DNA of 16,714 bases, from NCBI RefSeq assembly GCF_000188695.1, contig NW_004754928.1, positions 1,537,185-1,553,898 on the forward strand, read 5' to 3'. Under the pieces are notes generated by a model that saw only the letters and a list, made by a program, of their open reading frames with translations, was not told the DNA's origin and did no database searches. Position 1 is the first letter of the stretch, and every line of letters starts with the position of its first letter. Below are positions 1-8,926 of the stretch, piece by piece. The DNA is from Salpingoeca rosetta. Lineage: Eukaryota > Opisthokonta > Choanoflagellata > Craspedida > Salpingoecidae. Position numbers and translations under genes: made by a program.

Positions 1-635
1 GACTAATTTACGTCAGCTTCCACTAGTCACTGCCGGATTCTTTTTTGCTTTTATAAAAGTAAGGTACAGTAAAGGTCAACCAATTTTCGACTTTTCACGT
101 CACCCTGATTGAAAGCCAAGCGAGGTCTGCTAGCTCCCTTGCGTCGTCTCTGTGTGATATTCCTTTACTCTACTCAAACGTAAATCGTGTGCGTGTTCCT
201 TGTGTACGATGCTTGCATGCTTATCATATTTTATTTAGACGACTCTGCCTCTTCGTCACTTCATCCTCGTATTATTTCATGATTTAACCAGCATGTTAGT
301 GTTGACTCTATTCATGGACAACAGCGGCCTCTCCGGGTCGCGTGCTCAGTCGGACTCGCAGTTCCGCGAGGTTCAGCATTCCTACGCTACCCGCATTCTA
401 CGGGTCATCTTTCACTCCTTTTTCTTCTCGCTCGGGTGTGTTCTGTCACAACACTTTTCTTGTCGCATACAGATCCAAAATACACTCACACACACACACT
501 CACACACACACACACACCACACACACATACACACACATTTACCTCAACCGCACGCAACCACTTAAACCAACCAACCAACCCCCCCCCCCCCCACACACAC
601 ACACACATACACACACACATATGCACAACATGCAG
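1..635. other. AT-rich left end and CA/C-rich intron-like sequence; no gene identified
   Basis: Positions 1 to about 290 are clearly more AT-rich than the rest and hold no convincing exon. A TATA-like stretch occurs near 51-58 but has no gene placed behind it. Open reading frames between 293 and 470 show no similarity I can recognise. From about 481 to 635 the plus strand is CA-rich with a 14-base C run (579-592) and ends in an AG directly before the esterase exon at 636, which fits the 3' half of an intron of that gene. The upstream esterase exons are not identified here. Confidence 0.5.
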
Positions 636-896
636 TGGCCTCCGCTTGTGCACGACTTTGACGAGAAGGAGCGGCGAATGGCAGAGACGTTTGGGCTGTA
701 CTGGTCCAACATGGCGCGTTACGGCGATCCAAACCACAACCTGGGACCCGACCAGGCAACGTGGCCCGCATACACGCCCGCCTACCGCTCCTGGGCGTCC
801 ATGACAGTGCCTGTCGCCATCAACACCCAGCTGGAGAAGGCAAAGTGCGACTTTTGGCAGTCCAGATACACCAAGTACTACTTTGACGGCATGTGA
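636..896 (+). CDS. carboxylesterase type B / cholinesterase-like protein, C-terminal exon (partial)
   Basis: An 86-residue open exon starts after a CA-rich acceptor (AG at 634-635) and ends at a TGA (894-896). It resembles the C-terminal end of carboxylesterase type B proteins (alpha/beta hydrolase fold). The helix FGLYWSNMARYGDPN matches the family's YWxNFAxxGDPN signature. It is followed by a WPAYTP segment (family WPxYTP) and by KCDFW near the C terminus, where the family has the last conserved cysteine and tryptophan. The catalytic Ser, Glu and His lie upstream in the family and are not in this exon, so activity cannot be judged. Phase 0 at the acceptor is consistent with the frame. The rest of the gene would lie upstream, partly or wholly outside the window. 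It converges on the myosin gene. The family call rests on remembered signatures only. Confidence 0.65.
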   Translation, partial: WPPLVHDFDEKERRMAETFGLYWSNMARYGDPNHNLGPDQATWPAYTPAYRSWASMTVPVAINTQLEKAKCDFWQSRYTKYYFDGM

Positions 897-1473
897 TGCT
901 GTGTGATGTGATGGTTGTGTGGTGACTCTTCTTCTGAACTTGCACCTGTTTGCTTGCTCGTGAGCGTGTCCCCTCAATGTGTTGTTGTGTGTTGCGCCAG
1001 CACAGTGTGATATTTCTTTGCTTCGTCCATGCCTGCCTCCCTCTCCTGCTTCCATCGCTTGTCCCATGCGTTGCCCTTTCGTTAGCTCTGATGAACGCCG
1101 TTAATGACAACCACACAACTCGTCAGCTTTGTTTCTCCCCTGCTTGTCGACCATTGAAACTCATGTGAGGACCATCATCCTGCCACAGCTGTTGTTGACT
1201 GAAGTACCATCACTGTTTTCTTCATGTGGCAAACAAACTGAAACCAGAAAAAGCCCAAGAGGAAGTTGAGGCAAGAGAAGAGGAACAAAGGACAACAAAA
1301 AAGCACACGCACACACAGCACACTAAACACTCGTTCAGAGAAGACCAAACACACACACAGACACACAAACCACAGCACATAAAAGCAACGACAAACGAGA
1401 AAGAAGTTGTAGGGCGGGCGGGACAACAATCGCTTCATCATGACATGACCACCCTCGCTTTCACTGCACCTCT
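897..1473. other. convergent intergenic region between esterase and myosin VI
   Basis: This 577-bp stretch holds the 3' UTRs of two convergent genes. I see no canonical AATAAA for either gene and no credible exon. The part from about 1300 to 1376 is CA-rich on the plus strand. Downstream of the myosin stop, the minus strand is T-rich and TG-rich. Confidence 0.5.
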
Positions 1474-4400
1474 TCACTTCTTGCCCTTTGGTTGAGCACG
1501 CACGTAGGGCTGACCGCCGTGACGCTTCCACTCCTCCTCAAACTCGCGGGCAAGAATCTCGGCGCCGCGCTTGCGGGTGAGGCCCGTCTCGTCCAGGCTC
1601 AGCTCGCACATCTCCATGTCATCCTTGCCGGCAACGAGGAGCACGGGCGACTGGTCCGGGTGCAGCTCCATCTGCCGCGCAATCCACTGGCCGTCAAAGT
1701 GCGCAAACCACCAGCCCTTCTTGCGGTAGCCCTGCTTCTTGTCGCCGGGGCGGATAAACGGGATGCGGAAGTAGCGCTGCGGGCGCTCGTTCTTGGACTT
1801 CTTCTTCTTGGGCGGCGCGGGGGCGGCGCCACGCTGCTCGGCGGCACCACGGAGACCGGCCGGGGTGCGCGACGGCTGCTTCTGGTTCTTCTTCATGTTC
1901 TTCATCTTCCACGCGTGGTAAACCTTGAGGCGGCGGTGGAACTCCTCGCGGCACGCCTCCAGCAGGTCAATGTCGCACGACGTGTTGATGGTGTCGCGCA
2001 GGTCGGCGTACTTCCACTTGGACAGGTCGTGCTTCTTGTGCAGGGCCTCCTGCTTCTTGTTGGCAAAGGTGGTGGCGCGGGTGAGCTGCTTGCGCTTGAC
2101 GGCGGGGCCCTTGGCAATGGCGTCCTTGGTCTCGTCCGTGAGGGCGGCGTCTGGGTTGGCCTGGTCCTGGGCGAGGCGCATGGCCAGCTCCTGGTCGCGG
2201 CGCTCCTGCTCCAGGCGCTGAGCCTCCTCGTGCTCGCGCTTGCGCTCCTCGGCGCGCTTCGCCTGCAGCTTCTTATTGGCCTCCTCCTTCTCCTTCTCGA
2301 TGCGCATCTTCTCCATGCGCTTGGCCTCCTCCTCGGCCTCCTTCCTGGCCTGCAGCTCCATCTCCTTCTGTCGCTGGGCCTCCTCCTCGACCTCCTTGCG
2401 GCGGCGCTCGGCCTCCTCCTTCTCCTTGCGCTGGCGCTCCATCTCCTCCGCCAGCTTCTTCAGGCGCTCCGCCTCCGCGGCGAGCTTCTGCTTCTCCTGC
2501 TCCTTCTTGATGCTGGCCAGCTGCTTGTCCATCTTGGTCTGCATGGTGGCCGCCATCTTCTCAATCTGCTCGCGCGTGATGGTCTCGTCCGCCTTGACCT
2601 TGACAATGTCAGACTCGAGCGCGTCGCGAACCTCGGCCACCAGCTTCTGGTACTTCTCCTTGTTCTTGGCCAGCTTGTCCACCGTCTCGTTCATGACGTC
2701 GAGCTGGCTGCGCAGGGTGTTGAGCTGCTTCACGCCCTCGTAGCGCGGCTTGTGGCGGGAGCGGGCCAGGAACATGAGGATGGTCTTCTGCATGGTGACG
2801 GCGGCGCCGGCGCGGGCGCGGATCTTGGCCGCAAACTTGAGGCAGGACACGGTGGCCCAGGCAATCTTCTTCCAGCGCTGCTTGATGAGCCACTCCATGA
2901 CCTTGCTGACGAGGTTGGCCAGGTTCTCCGGGTCGGCGCGCATGATGGTGTCAAACTCGGCAAACTTGCCCGGGCGGAAGAAGACCTTGGACACGCCAAA
3001 CTGGAAGTCGTCCTCGCTGAGGCCGAGGGCCTTGAAGAGGGCCTTGGCGAAGGTGCGCGGGTCGAGCTGGGCCAGGGCGGGCGGGAGCACGGACTTGTAC
3101 ATGTCGTAGAGGTCCTGGAAGGCGGTACGGGAGGGGAAGCCGCCCTGCATGAGGTCGAGGACGGAGACCATACCGGCGCACTGGAGCTGGGAGAGAATGT
3201 CGCCGCCGCTGAAGAGCTTGGGCTGCATCTTCTGGTTGGGCTTGATGCAGCGGATGAAGGAGGAGCGGGTGGAGTGCAGCTTGTCCATGAGCTGGCCCAG
3301 GGCGACCTTGAACTTGTTGCCGAGGGAGATGAGGGTGATCTTGCCCTGCTTGGGCACGGGCTCGCCCTCCCTGGGGACGAAGAGCTGCTTGGTGAACTCG
3401 TCCTTGGACGAGTCCATGAGGGAGAAGAGGTCGTAGGTGAGGGCGTCGTTGTTCTTGTCGATGAAGCCGTCCGTCTGGTAGCACACGGCGCCGGCAAAGT
3501 GGCGGATGATGAAGCCCTCCGAGTCGCGCAGCTTCTTGTAGTAGGCCATCTTGGACTTGCGCGGGAGCTGCAGGCGGAAGTGGTTCTTGTGCTTGGCGTG
3601 GAGCTTCTCGGTGAAGTTGCCGTCGGTGGCCTTGGGCAGCTTGGACTCCTCGTCGAGCATGGAGAGGATGCCCTCGGGCTTGAGCTCAATGAGGTCGATG
3701 CAGTCCTGGTTGTCGACGTACTCGACCTCCTTGAACTTGATGCTCTCCTTGACGTAGAGCTCCTGCTCGTCCTTGAGGACGCGCTCGTTGAAGAACTGCT
3801 GCAGCTTCTCGTTGCAGTAGTTGATGCAAAACTGCTCAAACGAGTTGACCTCAAAGTACTCAAAGCCGGCAATGTCCAGCACGCCGATGAAGCTCTCGGA
3901 CTTGTCAAAGGGGAAGCACTTGTTGATGCGGGTGACAATCCAGTCGAAGAGCTTGGAGTAGAGGGCCTTGGCCAGGGCGTCGCGGCCGTACGAGGCCTCG
4001 GCAACGGGCTTGCCCTTCTTGGAGGGGCCCGAGCCGGGGATGTTGATGGTGTTGTAGCAGAGGGCGTCGTTGAGGGCGTCCTTCTCCAGGCCGAGCACCT
4101 TGGCCACGCCCTCGAGCGAGCCCATGGTGTCGCCGCTGACGCTGGAGCCGTCGCCGCTCTCCTCAAAGCCAACGTTGCCAATGTGCAGGACGGCGGCGGA
4201 GATGCGGAAGACGTCGGCCTTCTCCTTGGCGTCGAGGCCGCAGTCGTTCATGGACTTCTCCATGACGGCAAAGTCCTTGACGTCGTCGAGGAACTGGATG
4301 TCGCCCGTGATGCCCTTCTTGAGGTAGGCAAAGGAGGCCACGTCGCCGAGGTTGAGCGCCTGCTTCATCGAGTCTGGGGCGCCCTTGCACATGCGGTAGA

Positions 4401-5280
4401 AGACGTGGTAGTTGCGCTCCTTGTCCGACTGGTCGATGATGCGGCTCTTCTCCAGCAGGTAGTGCTCAATGTGGGCGCCGGAGACGAGGTAGTTGCGGTT
4501 GAAGTGCAGCTCAACAAACTTGCCAAAGCGGGACGAGTTGTTGTTGCGGGTGGTCTTGGCGTTCCCAAAGGACTCGAGGAAGGGGTTGGCGGCAAGGATG
4601 CGGCTCTCCAGGTTCTCGACGGCGCCACCGCCACCGTACGACTCCGTCAGGTAGCGCAGCAGATGCTTGGTGGACTCGGTCTTACCGGCACCAGACTCGC
4701 CAGACACAACAATGCCCTGGCTCAGCTGCAGGTTGCGCATGTCACGGTACGCCTTATCGGCTGTGTGTGTGGGGGGGGGGGGTGGGGAGGAAGTTGATGT
4801 GAGTCATGGGTGTGTTTTTGTTTTTGGGGGGGGGGGGTCTGGGCACAAAACATGTCACACGTTGGAAATACCAACACGCATGCGCGTGCTTGCATGCGCA
4901 AACACAAGCGCACACGTGAAACAAACACGCAAACAAACATGCACACACACGCAAACATGCACACACACGCAAACAAACATGCACACACACAGGCATACAC
5001 ACAAGCACGTGCATGCGCTGCAACTCACCAATGGCGTAAACGTGGGGCGGCAGGACACCGAGGGAGACACCGCGGTACTTGGCAATGTTCTCCGAGGAGT
5101 AGATGTCGAGCGTGTGGTATGGGTTGATGGCCAGGAGAATGTTGGCCGTGTAGGTGTAGATCTTGTCGTTCATGAAACGACGGCGAAGGTTGTGCAGGAG
5201 GGTGGCCTCGTTCAGGTACATGAGGGCGCCTGCGGTGCGTATGTGTGTGTGTGTGTGTGAGAGAGTGTTGTTTGTGTGTG

Positions 5281-5344
<64 letters not shown>

Positions 5345-5682
5345 TTTGTGTGAGTGTGCGCGCGCTGTTGGTTGTCTTCTCTCAAGCGGGCCACAACCAA
5401 CATCCGGACACGGCGCCAAAGACGCACGTATCACAACCACACCACGGACGCTACGCACACAGCAGCATACGTCTTCGACTTTCATGTGTGCAACTCACAG
5501 TTGTCATCCTGGTCCTTGGCGCCGTCTTCCTCGGCAGGGTAGACGGCATCGTAAGGGGCCTCGATGATCTTTCCACCATCTGCGGGCTGCACGGAGAGAG
5601 TGTCGGTGCCAAAGTCGACAATCTCGCCGAGGATGAACCCCTCCTGAATGTGGGGGGCCCACACTTTCTTGCCGTGATCCAT
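1474..5682 (-). CDS. MYO6: myosin VI heavy chain (reverse-directed actin motor), three exons
   Basis: Exons are 5682-5499, 5229-5029 and 4760-1474 (stop 1474-1476). All junctions are GT-AG and in phase, giving 1223 aa; animal myosin VI is about 1250-1290 aa. The start at 5680-5682 has a good context (cgccATGG) and gives [11 protein letters not shown], like the animal N terminus. The motor domain has P-loop GESGAGKT (149-156), switch [11 protein letters not shown] (201-210) and switch II DIAGFE (424-429). The class VI lever-arm insert (reverse gear) lies at about 738-775, followed by one IQ motif (about 779-799) and a highly charged single-alpha-helix or coiled region (about 875-995). The cargo-binding tail has an RRL motif (1071-1073) and GWWFAHFDG (WWF 1145-1147; animals have WWY). 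Members of the family walk to actin minus ends and act in endocytosis and Golgi traffic. The region equivalent to animal insert-1 is missing. Both introns carry CA/TG tracts. Class VI identity is very secure. Confidence 0.97.
4761..5028 (-). other. myosin VI intron 2 with UG-rich donor half and C/CA-rich acceptor half
   Basis: On the sense (minus) strand the intron starts GTGAGT. It is UG-rich through about 4920-5010 and ends in two C runs (plus-strand G runs near 4770-4781 and 4827-4838) and CACACACAG. There is no U-rich polypyrimidine tract at the acceptor; the pyrimidines are all C. The junction restores ...[10 protein letters not shown] across the exons, matching animal myosin VI, so the intron call is secure. 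Confidence 0.9.
5230..5498 (-). other. myosin VI intron 1 with long CA tract on the acceptor side
   Basis: The sense strand starts GTGAGT after phase-1 T and ends in ...GCACCGCAG. The plus strand carries an interrupted TG tract from about 5240 to 5350, with 26 uninterrupted TG units at 5289-5340. It is therefore CA in the transcript and lies close to the acceptor. The junction restores [21 protein letters not shown], as in animal myosin VI. Confidence 0.9.
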
Positions 5683-6090
5683 GGCGAAAACGCAAGGGCG
5701 TCTGCGTTGCGTGTGTGTGTGTGTGTGTGTGTGTGCGTATTTGTGTGTGTGTGTGTGAGTGTGTGAATGTGTGTGTGGGGGGAGTGGATGAGGGCACAAT
5801 GAGCGGTTGCTGAAATACAAACACAACAAACAGCGCTGTGCGTAGTGCTTTGGCTGTGGGTGTTGTTGGTGTCTGTGTCAATGTGTGTGTTGTAGGCTAG
5901 CGTTGCTTGCGGCTTTGTGTCCAGCCCTCTTCATCCACCCATCCACCCACCCACCAACACAAACAAACAAACACCCAACAGCTGCTGCGGCTGCGACTGC
6001 GGCTGCTTCTGCTGTGAAGGTTTTCCCACGAATGCTATGTGCTGATGTGTACGTGTGTGTTTGTGTTTGTGCGTGTGGCTGCTTCGTTGG

Positions 6091-6121
<31 letters not shown>

Positions 6122-6279
6122 GTGAGCACAGCTGCAGCAACAACTGCGGCGACAACCACACCGACAGCACCGCTGCTTGCGTTGCTGTGACCGTGTTCCC
6201 AGGACCTGCCTCGTTGCTGGTTGGCTGGTTGGTTGCTGGTTGCTGTGGTTGCTGTTCAACGCGTCGTTCCTTGCTTCCC
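5683..6279. other. divergent upstream region of myosin VI (5' UTR/promoter, not resolved)
   Basis: This region lies between the myosin VI start codon and the first duplicated copy. It contains a TG tract (about 5711-5764 on the plus strand), a run rich in GCTGCG and GCTGCT triplets (about 5980-6015) and a GTT/GGT repeat (about 6089-6122). No TATA box or other core promoter element stands out, and no exon can be supported. Confidence 0.4.
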
Positions 6280-7022
6280 TTCCCTTCACACCCGCTTCCC
6301 TTCACACCCGCTTCCCTTCACCGCCCTTCACCACCACCACGACCAGACCAGACCACACACCGACAACCAAACCCAAACAACGCGCCACCACCACCACACC
6401 ACACACACACCACCAGCAACAGCAGCAGCAACCGCACCACCGCACACTCACCGAGGGGTGTGTCGGTGGAGTCGCCAAGCAGGAAGGAACACACAAGACG
6501 GAGAGGAGAGTGCGTTTGTGTGTGAAGTGACGCGAGAGAGAGTAAACCAGCTCACCCCCGGCACACAAACCAAAACTGTTGTGCCAACACAGACCAACCA
6601 AACAAACAATAAAAAAAAAAATTCTTGTCTGTTATTCTGGGCCTTTGTGTGGTTCGTTCAGTGTGCGCACCCCGCCCCTCCTGAGCTGGCGAATCGTAGC
6701 GCTCAATGTCGTATCCACCGTGGCTTTCTGGATGCTTTCGAGATTTGTGGCGACTGCGCCAGGTATATTTTGCTGAAAGAAAACTGGGAAAGACGTGTCA
6801 TCGCACTTTATGTGGTGTCGGGATGACCGGTGGCGGCGGCGGCAACAGGAGCCGCGATGGTGGCGGGCACAACAACAGCAGCCGTGACAGTGGCGGTGGC
6901 GTTCACAACAGCAGCAGCAGCAGCAGCACCAACAACAGCAGCAACAGCAGTGGTGGCAGCACGGCCAGGGCGGCGGCAGCGGCGACGGGGACGCACCGAG
7001 CACGAGGTGGGAAGGGTGGTGA
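6280..7022 (+). repeat. tandem duplication, copy 1 (743 bp)
   Basis: This is the first of two direct repeats with a 764-bp start-to-start offset, separated by a 21-bp linker (7023-7043). By eye it matches copy 2 base for base from 6280 to about 6850. After that it carries one G/A difference, a 39-bp insertion relative to copy 2 (rich in Gly, Asn and Ser codons, in frame) and small differences in the AGC/AAC triplet run. The edges are sharp: 6279 differs from 7043, and the shared sequence ends at ...GGGTGGTGA. It includes the proposed promoter and N-terminal coding region of the membrane-protein gene. Confidence 0.95.
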
Positions 7023-7590
7023 TGTGACCTTTACTCTTGACTGTTCCCTTCACACCCGCTTCCCTTCACACCCGCTTCCCTTCACCGCCCTTCACCACCA
7101 CCACGACCAGACCAGACCACACACCGACAACCAAACCCAAACAACGCGCCACCACCACCACACCACACACACACCACCAGCAACAGCAGCAGCAACCGCA
7201 CCACCGCACACTCACCGAGGGGTGTGTCGGTGGAGTCGCCAAGCAGGAAGGAACACACAAGACGGAGAGGAGAGTGCGTTTGTGTGTGAAGTGACGCGAG
7301 AGAGAGTAAACCAGCTCACCCCCGGCACACAAACCAAAACTGTTGTGCCAACACAGACCAACCAAACAAACAATAAAAAAAAAAATTCTTGTCTGTTATT
7401 CTGGGCCTTTGTGTGGTTCGTTCAGTGTGCGCACCCCGCCCCTCCTGAGCTGGCGAATCGTAGCGCTCAATGTCGTATCCACCGTGGCTTTCTGGATGCT
7501 TTCGAGATTTGTGGCGACTGCGCCAGGTATATTTTGCTGAAAGAAAACTGGGAAAGACGTGTCATCGCACTTTATGTGGTGTCGGGATGA
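6823..7590 (+). pseudogene. duplicated 5' fragment of the membrane-protein gene, lacking its TM segment
   Basis: The ATG at 6823 in copy 1 corresponds to the ATG at 7587 in copy 2. It opens the same MTGGGGGN... N terminus, with 13 extra residues. At the end of the repeat unit the frame passes through the 21-bp linker into copy 2. Because 764 is not a multiple of three, it then reads copy 2 in a different frame and stops at TGA 7588-7590, overlapping the ATG of the intact copy. No membrane segment or C-terminal part is encoded. It may be a dead fragment, or it may act as an alternative promoter and first exon if transcripts splice into copy 2. Confidence 0.45.
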
Positions 7591-7750
7591 CCGGTGGCGG
7601 CGGCGGCAACAAGAGCCGCGATGGCGTTCACAACAGCAACAGCAGCAGCAGCACCAACAACAGCAGCAGCAGCAGCAGTGGTGGCAGCACGGCCAGGGCG
7701 GCGGCAGCGGCAAAGGGGACGCACCGAGCACGAGGTGGGAAGGGTGGTGA
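7044..7750 (+). repeat. tandem duplication, copy 2 (707 bp)
   Basis: This is the second direct repeat, and it runs into the intact membrane-protein gene. The first ~540 bp before the ATG at 7587 appear identical to copy 1. Both copies begin with a short internal tandem repeat of a CTTCACACCCGCTTCC unit, which could have seeded unequal exchange. The triplet-rich coding part has diverged by a 39-bp indel and an AGC/AAC length change. Such variation is typical of replication slippage. Confidence 0.95.
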
Positions 7751-8183
7751 GCCCAAGCAACGAAACCTGCGCGTGACGCACACGCGATCTCGGCCGTCAA
7801 CAGCTGCGCGTCAACAGCACAACGTGCTGAGCATCATTGGCGCGTGCGTGTTCACGCTGCTGCTCATCATCTACCTGGCAAACACACAGCGGCTGCGCGA
7901 CATCGGGCCAGACACGCAGCGCGTGCCCGTTGTCGCAGCAGCAGCAGCAGCAGCCGCGACAGCATCCCTGTCACACAACCAACCACGCTCCGTTGACCCA
8001 GCCAGCTCCCAGTACACAACACATAATAAGCAACCCCGGCGCACAAACACCACCACCTTTAAGCAACAGCAACAACAACAGCAACAGCAACAGCGCCGAA
8101 TACGGCATCGTCGTGGCAGCGAGCCCATGCAGACCAGCACCAGCTTACCCACCACCGCCGACGAGCCAGCTGCTGCTGCTTGA
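7587..8183 (+). CDS. small single-pass membrane protein, low-complexity, unknown function
   Basis: Predicted 198 aa. Residues 1-54 are rich in Gly, Ser, Asn and Ala. Residues 55-78 are basic (PKQRNLRVTHTRSRP). A single hydrophobic helix covers about 80-98 (VLSIIGACVFTLLLIIYLA). The rest has a poly-Ala run (117-125), a poly-Gln run (160-169), a basic RRIRHRR patch and an Ala-rich end. Basic residues before the helix suggest a type II (N-in) topology, as in Golgi or ER anchors, but there is no catalytic domain. I do not recognise a family. ATG 7587 is preferred over the in-frame ATG at 7470 because its context is better (purine at -3) and the 39 extra residues look non-coding. An AATAAA at 8617-8622 suits its 3' end. 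It is divergent from myosin VI. Confidence 0.6.
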   Translation: MTGGGGGNKSRDGVHNSNSSSSTNNSSSSSSGGSTARAAAAAKGTHRARGGKGGEPKQRNLRVTHTRSRPSTAARQQHNVLSIIGACVFTLLLIIYLANTQRLRDIGPDTQRVPVVAAAAAAAATASLSHNQPRSVDPASSQYTTHNKQPRRTNTTTFKQQQQQQQQQQRRIRHRRGSEPMQTSTSLPTTADEPAAAA

Positions 8184-8585
8184 GTGTGTGTGTGGGGGGG
8201 TGTGTGTGTACGCGTTTGTGTCTGTGCGTATGTGTGTGATATGATGTGCGTGTATGTGTGTGTGTGCTTCTGTCATGACCTTTGCCTCGTGTTGAGACAC
8301 ACTTGCAGGCTGTGTGTGTGTATGTATGTTTGTTTGCTGTGGTGCTCGCTGTTTCTGACCCTGTGCATCCTCTTCCCTCTCGAGCACACTTTGGCTTCAT
8401 CTGACATGTGCACAGCTCCAGCAGCGCTTCCTCCGCTGAGCAGTTGTTCGCTTGTACACTTGCTTTCTCGTCTTTCTTCGGCTTTCTTGGCTTTCCTGCC
8501 TTTCTTTGATCGACCCCCTTGAACCTCTAGGCAACCCACGCGCAAGCATCTTGTTTGAACAGCTCGGCTGTGCGTCCCGCATATG

Positions 8586-8591
8586 TTTATT
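8586..8591 (-). terminator. AATAAA poly(A) signal, likely for the methyltransferase
   Basis: The plus strand reads TTTATT, which is AATAAA on the minus strand, 336 bp beyond the methyltransferase stop. It is the only canonical signal seen in that 3' region. Use would place the whole compound microsatellite inside the 3' UTR. Confidence 0.5.
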
Positions 8592-8616
8592 GCTTTGGCG
8601 GGCGAATGACCGTGTA

Positions 8617-8622
8617 AATAAA
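8617..8622 (+). terminator. AATAAA poly(A) signal, likely for the membrane-protein gene
   Basis: A canonical hexamer (context GTGTAAATAAACATG) lies 434 bp after the stop at 8183. It sits 25 bp beyond the opposing signal, so the two transcripts should overlap at their 3' ends. Confidence 0.5.
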
Positions 8623-8702
8623 CATGGACATCAACGAGGCTGGTATGGTGGGAGAACGCGTGAAGGTGAGGGGAGGGAGCACTCCGCGCACACACTCACT
8701 CA

Positions 8703-8843
8703 GTGACTGACGCACACACACAATCACACACACACTCACTCACACACACGCACACACACACACACACACTCACTCACTCACTCACTCACTCACTCACTCA
8801 CTCACTCACTCACTCACTCACTCACTCACTCACTCACTCACTG

Positions 8844-8919
<76 letters not shown>

Positions 8920-8926
8920 GCGCGCG
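8703..8926. repeat. compound microsatellite: CA/CACT, (CACT)19, (CA)29, (CG)11
   Basis: On the plus strand a mixed CA and ACTC region is followed by about 19 CACT units (8767-8842), 29 CA units (8847-8904) and 11 CG units (8905-8926). The CG run touches the last base of the methyltransferase stop codon (8927). Alternating purine-pyrimidine sequence of this kind readily adopts Z-DNA under negative supercoiling. Confidence 0.97.

Larger units (their letters stand above)
8184..8926. other. convergent 3' region of the membrane-protein and methyltransferase genes
   Basis: It holds TG-rich sequence just after the plus-strand stop, about 350 bp of mixed sequence without a credible exon, two opposed poly(A) signals (8586-8591 and 8617-8622) and a compound microsatellite (8703-8926). 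No RNA gene was recognised. Confidence 0.6.

Noticed and set aside
293..470. Open frames upstream of the esterase exon as a possible preceding exon
   Set aside because: No frame gives the expected carboxylesterase motifs, and no donor-acceptor pair restored a convincing junction.
2730..4181. A 483-codon Ser/Pro/Thr/Ala-rich frame on the minus strand, overlapping myosin VI
   Set aside because: Out-of-frame reading of the myosin exon. Its composition is what GC-rich codons give in a shifted frame.
1492..4797. A 1101-codon open frame on the plus strand, opposite myosin VI exon 3, rich in Leu, Val and Gly
   Set aside because: It is the mirror of a highly GC3-biased coding exon, which suppresses stops on the opposite strand. 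The product is low-complexity with no recognisable domain, while the minus strand encodes textbook myosin VI.
7470..7586. The upstream in-frame ATG at 7470 as the start of the membrane protein
   Set aside because: Poor start context, and the 39 added residues lie in the duplicated upstream region with no protein-like features. It cannot be excluded without transcript data.
7587..8183. The small type II membrane protein as a Golgi glycosyltransferase
   Set aside because: Only the anchor-like topology fits. There is no catalytic domain, no DxD motif, and no further coding exon before the poly(A) signal.
8703..8926. CRISPR array or telomere repeat
   Set aside because: The repeats are simple 2-4 bp units without spacers, and the units match no telomere repeat known to me.
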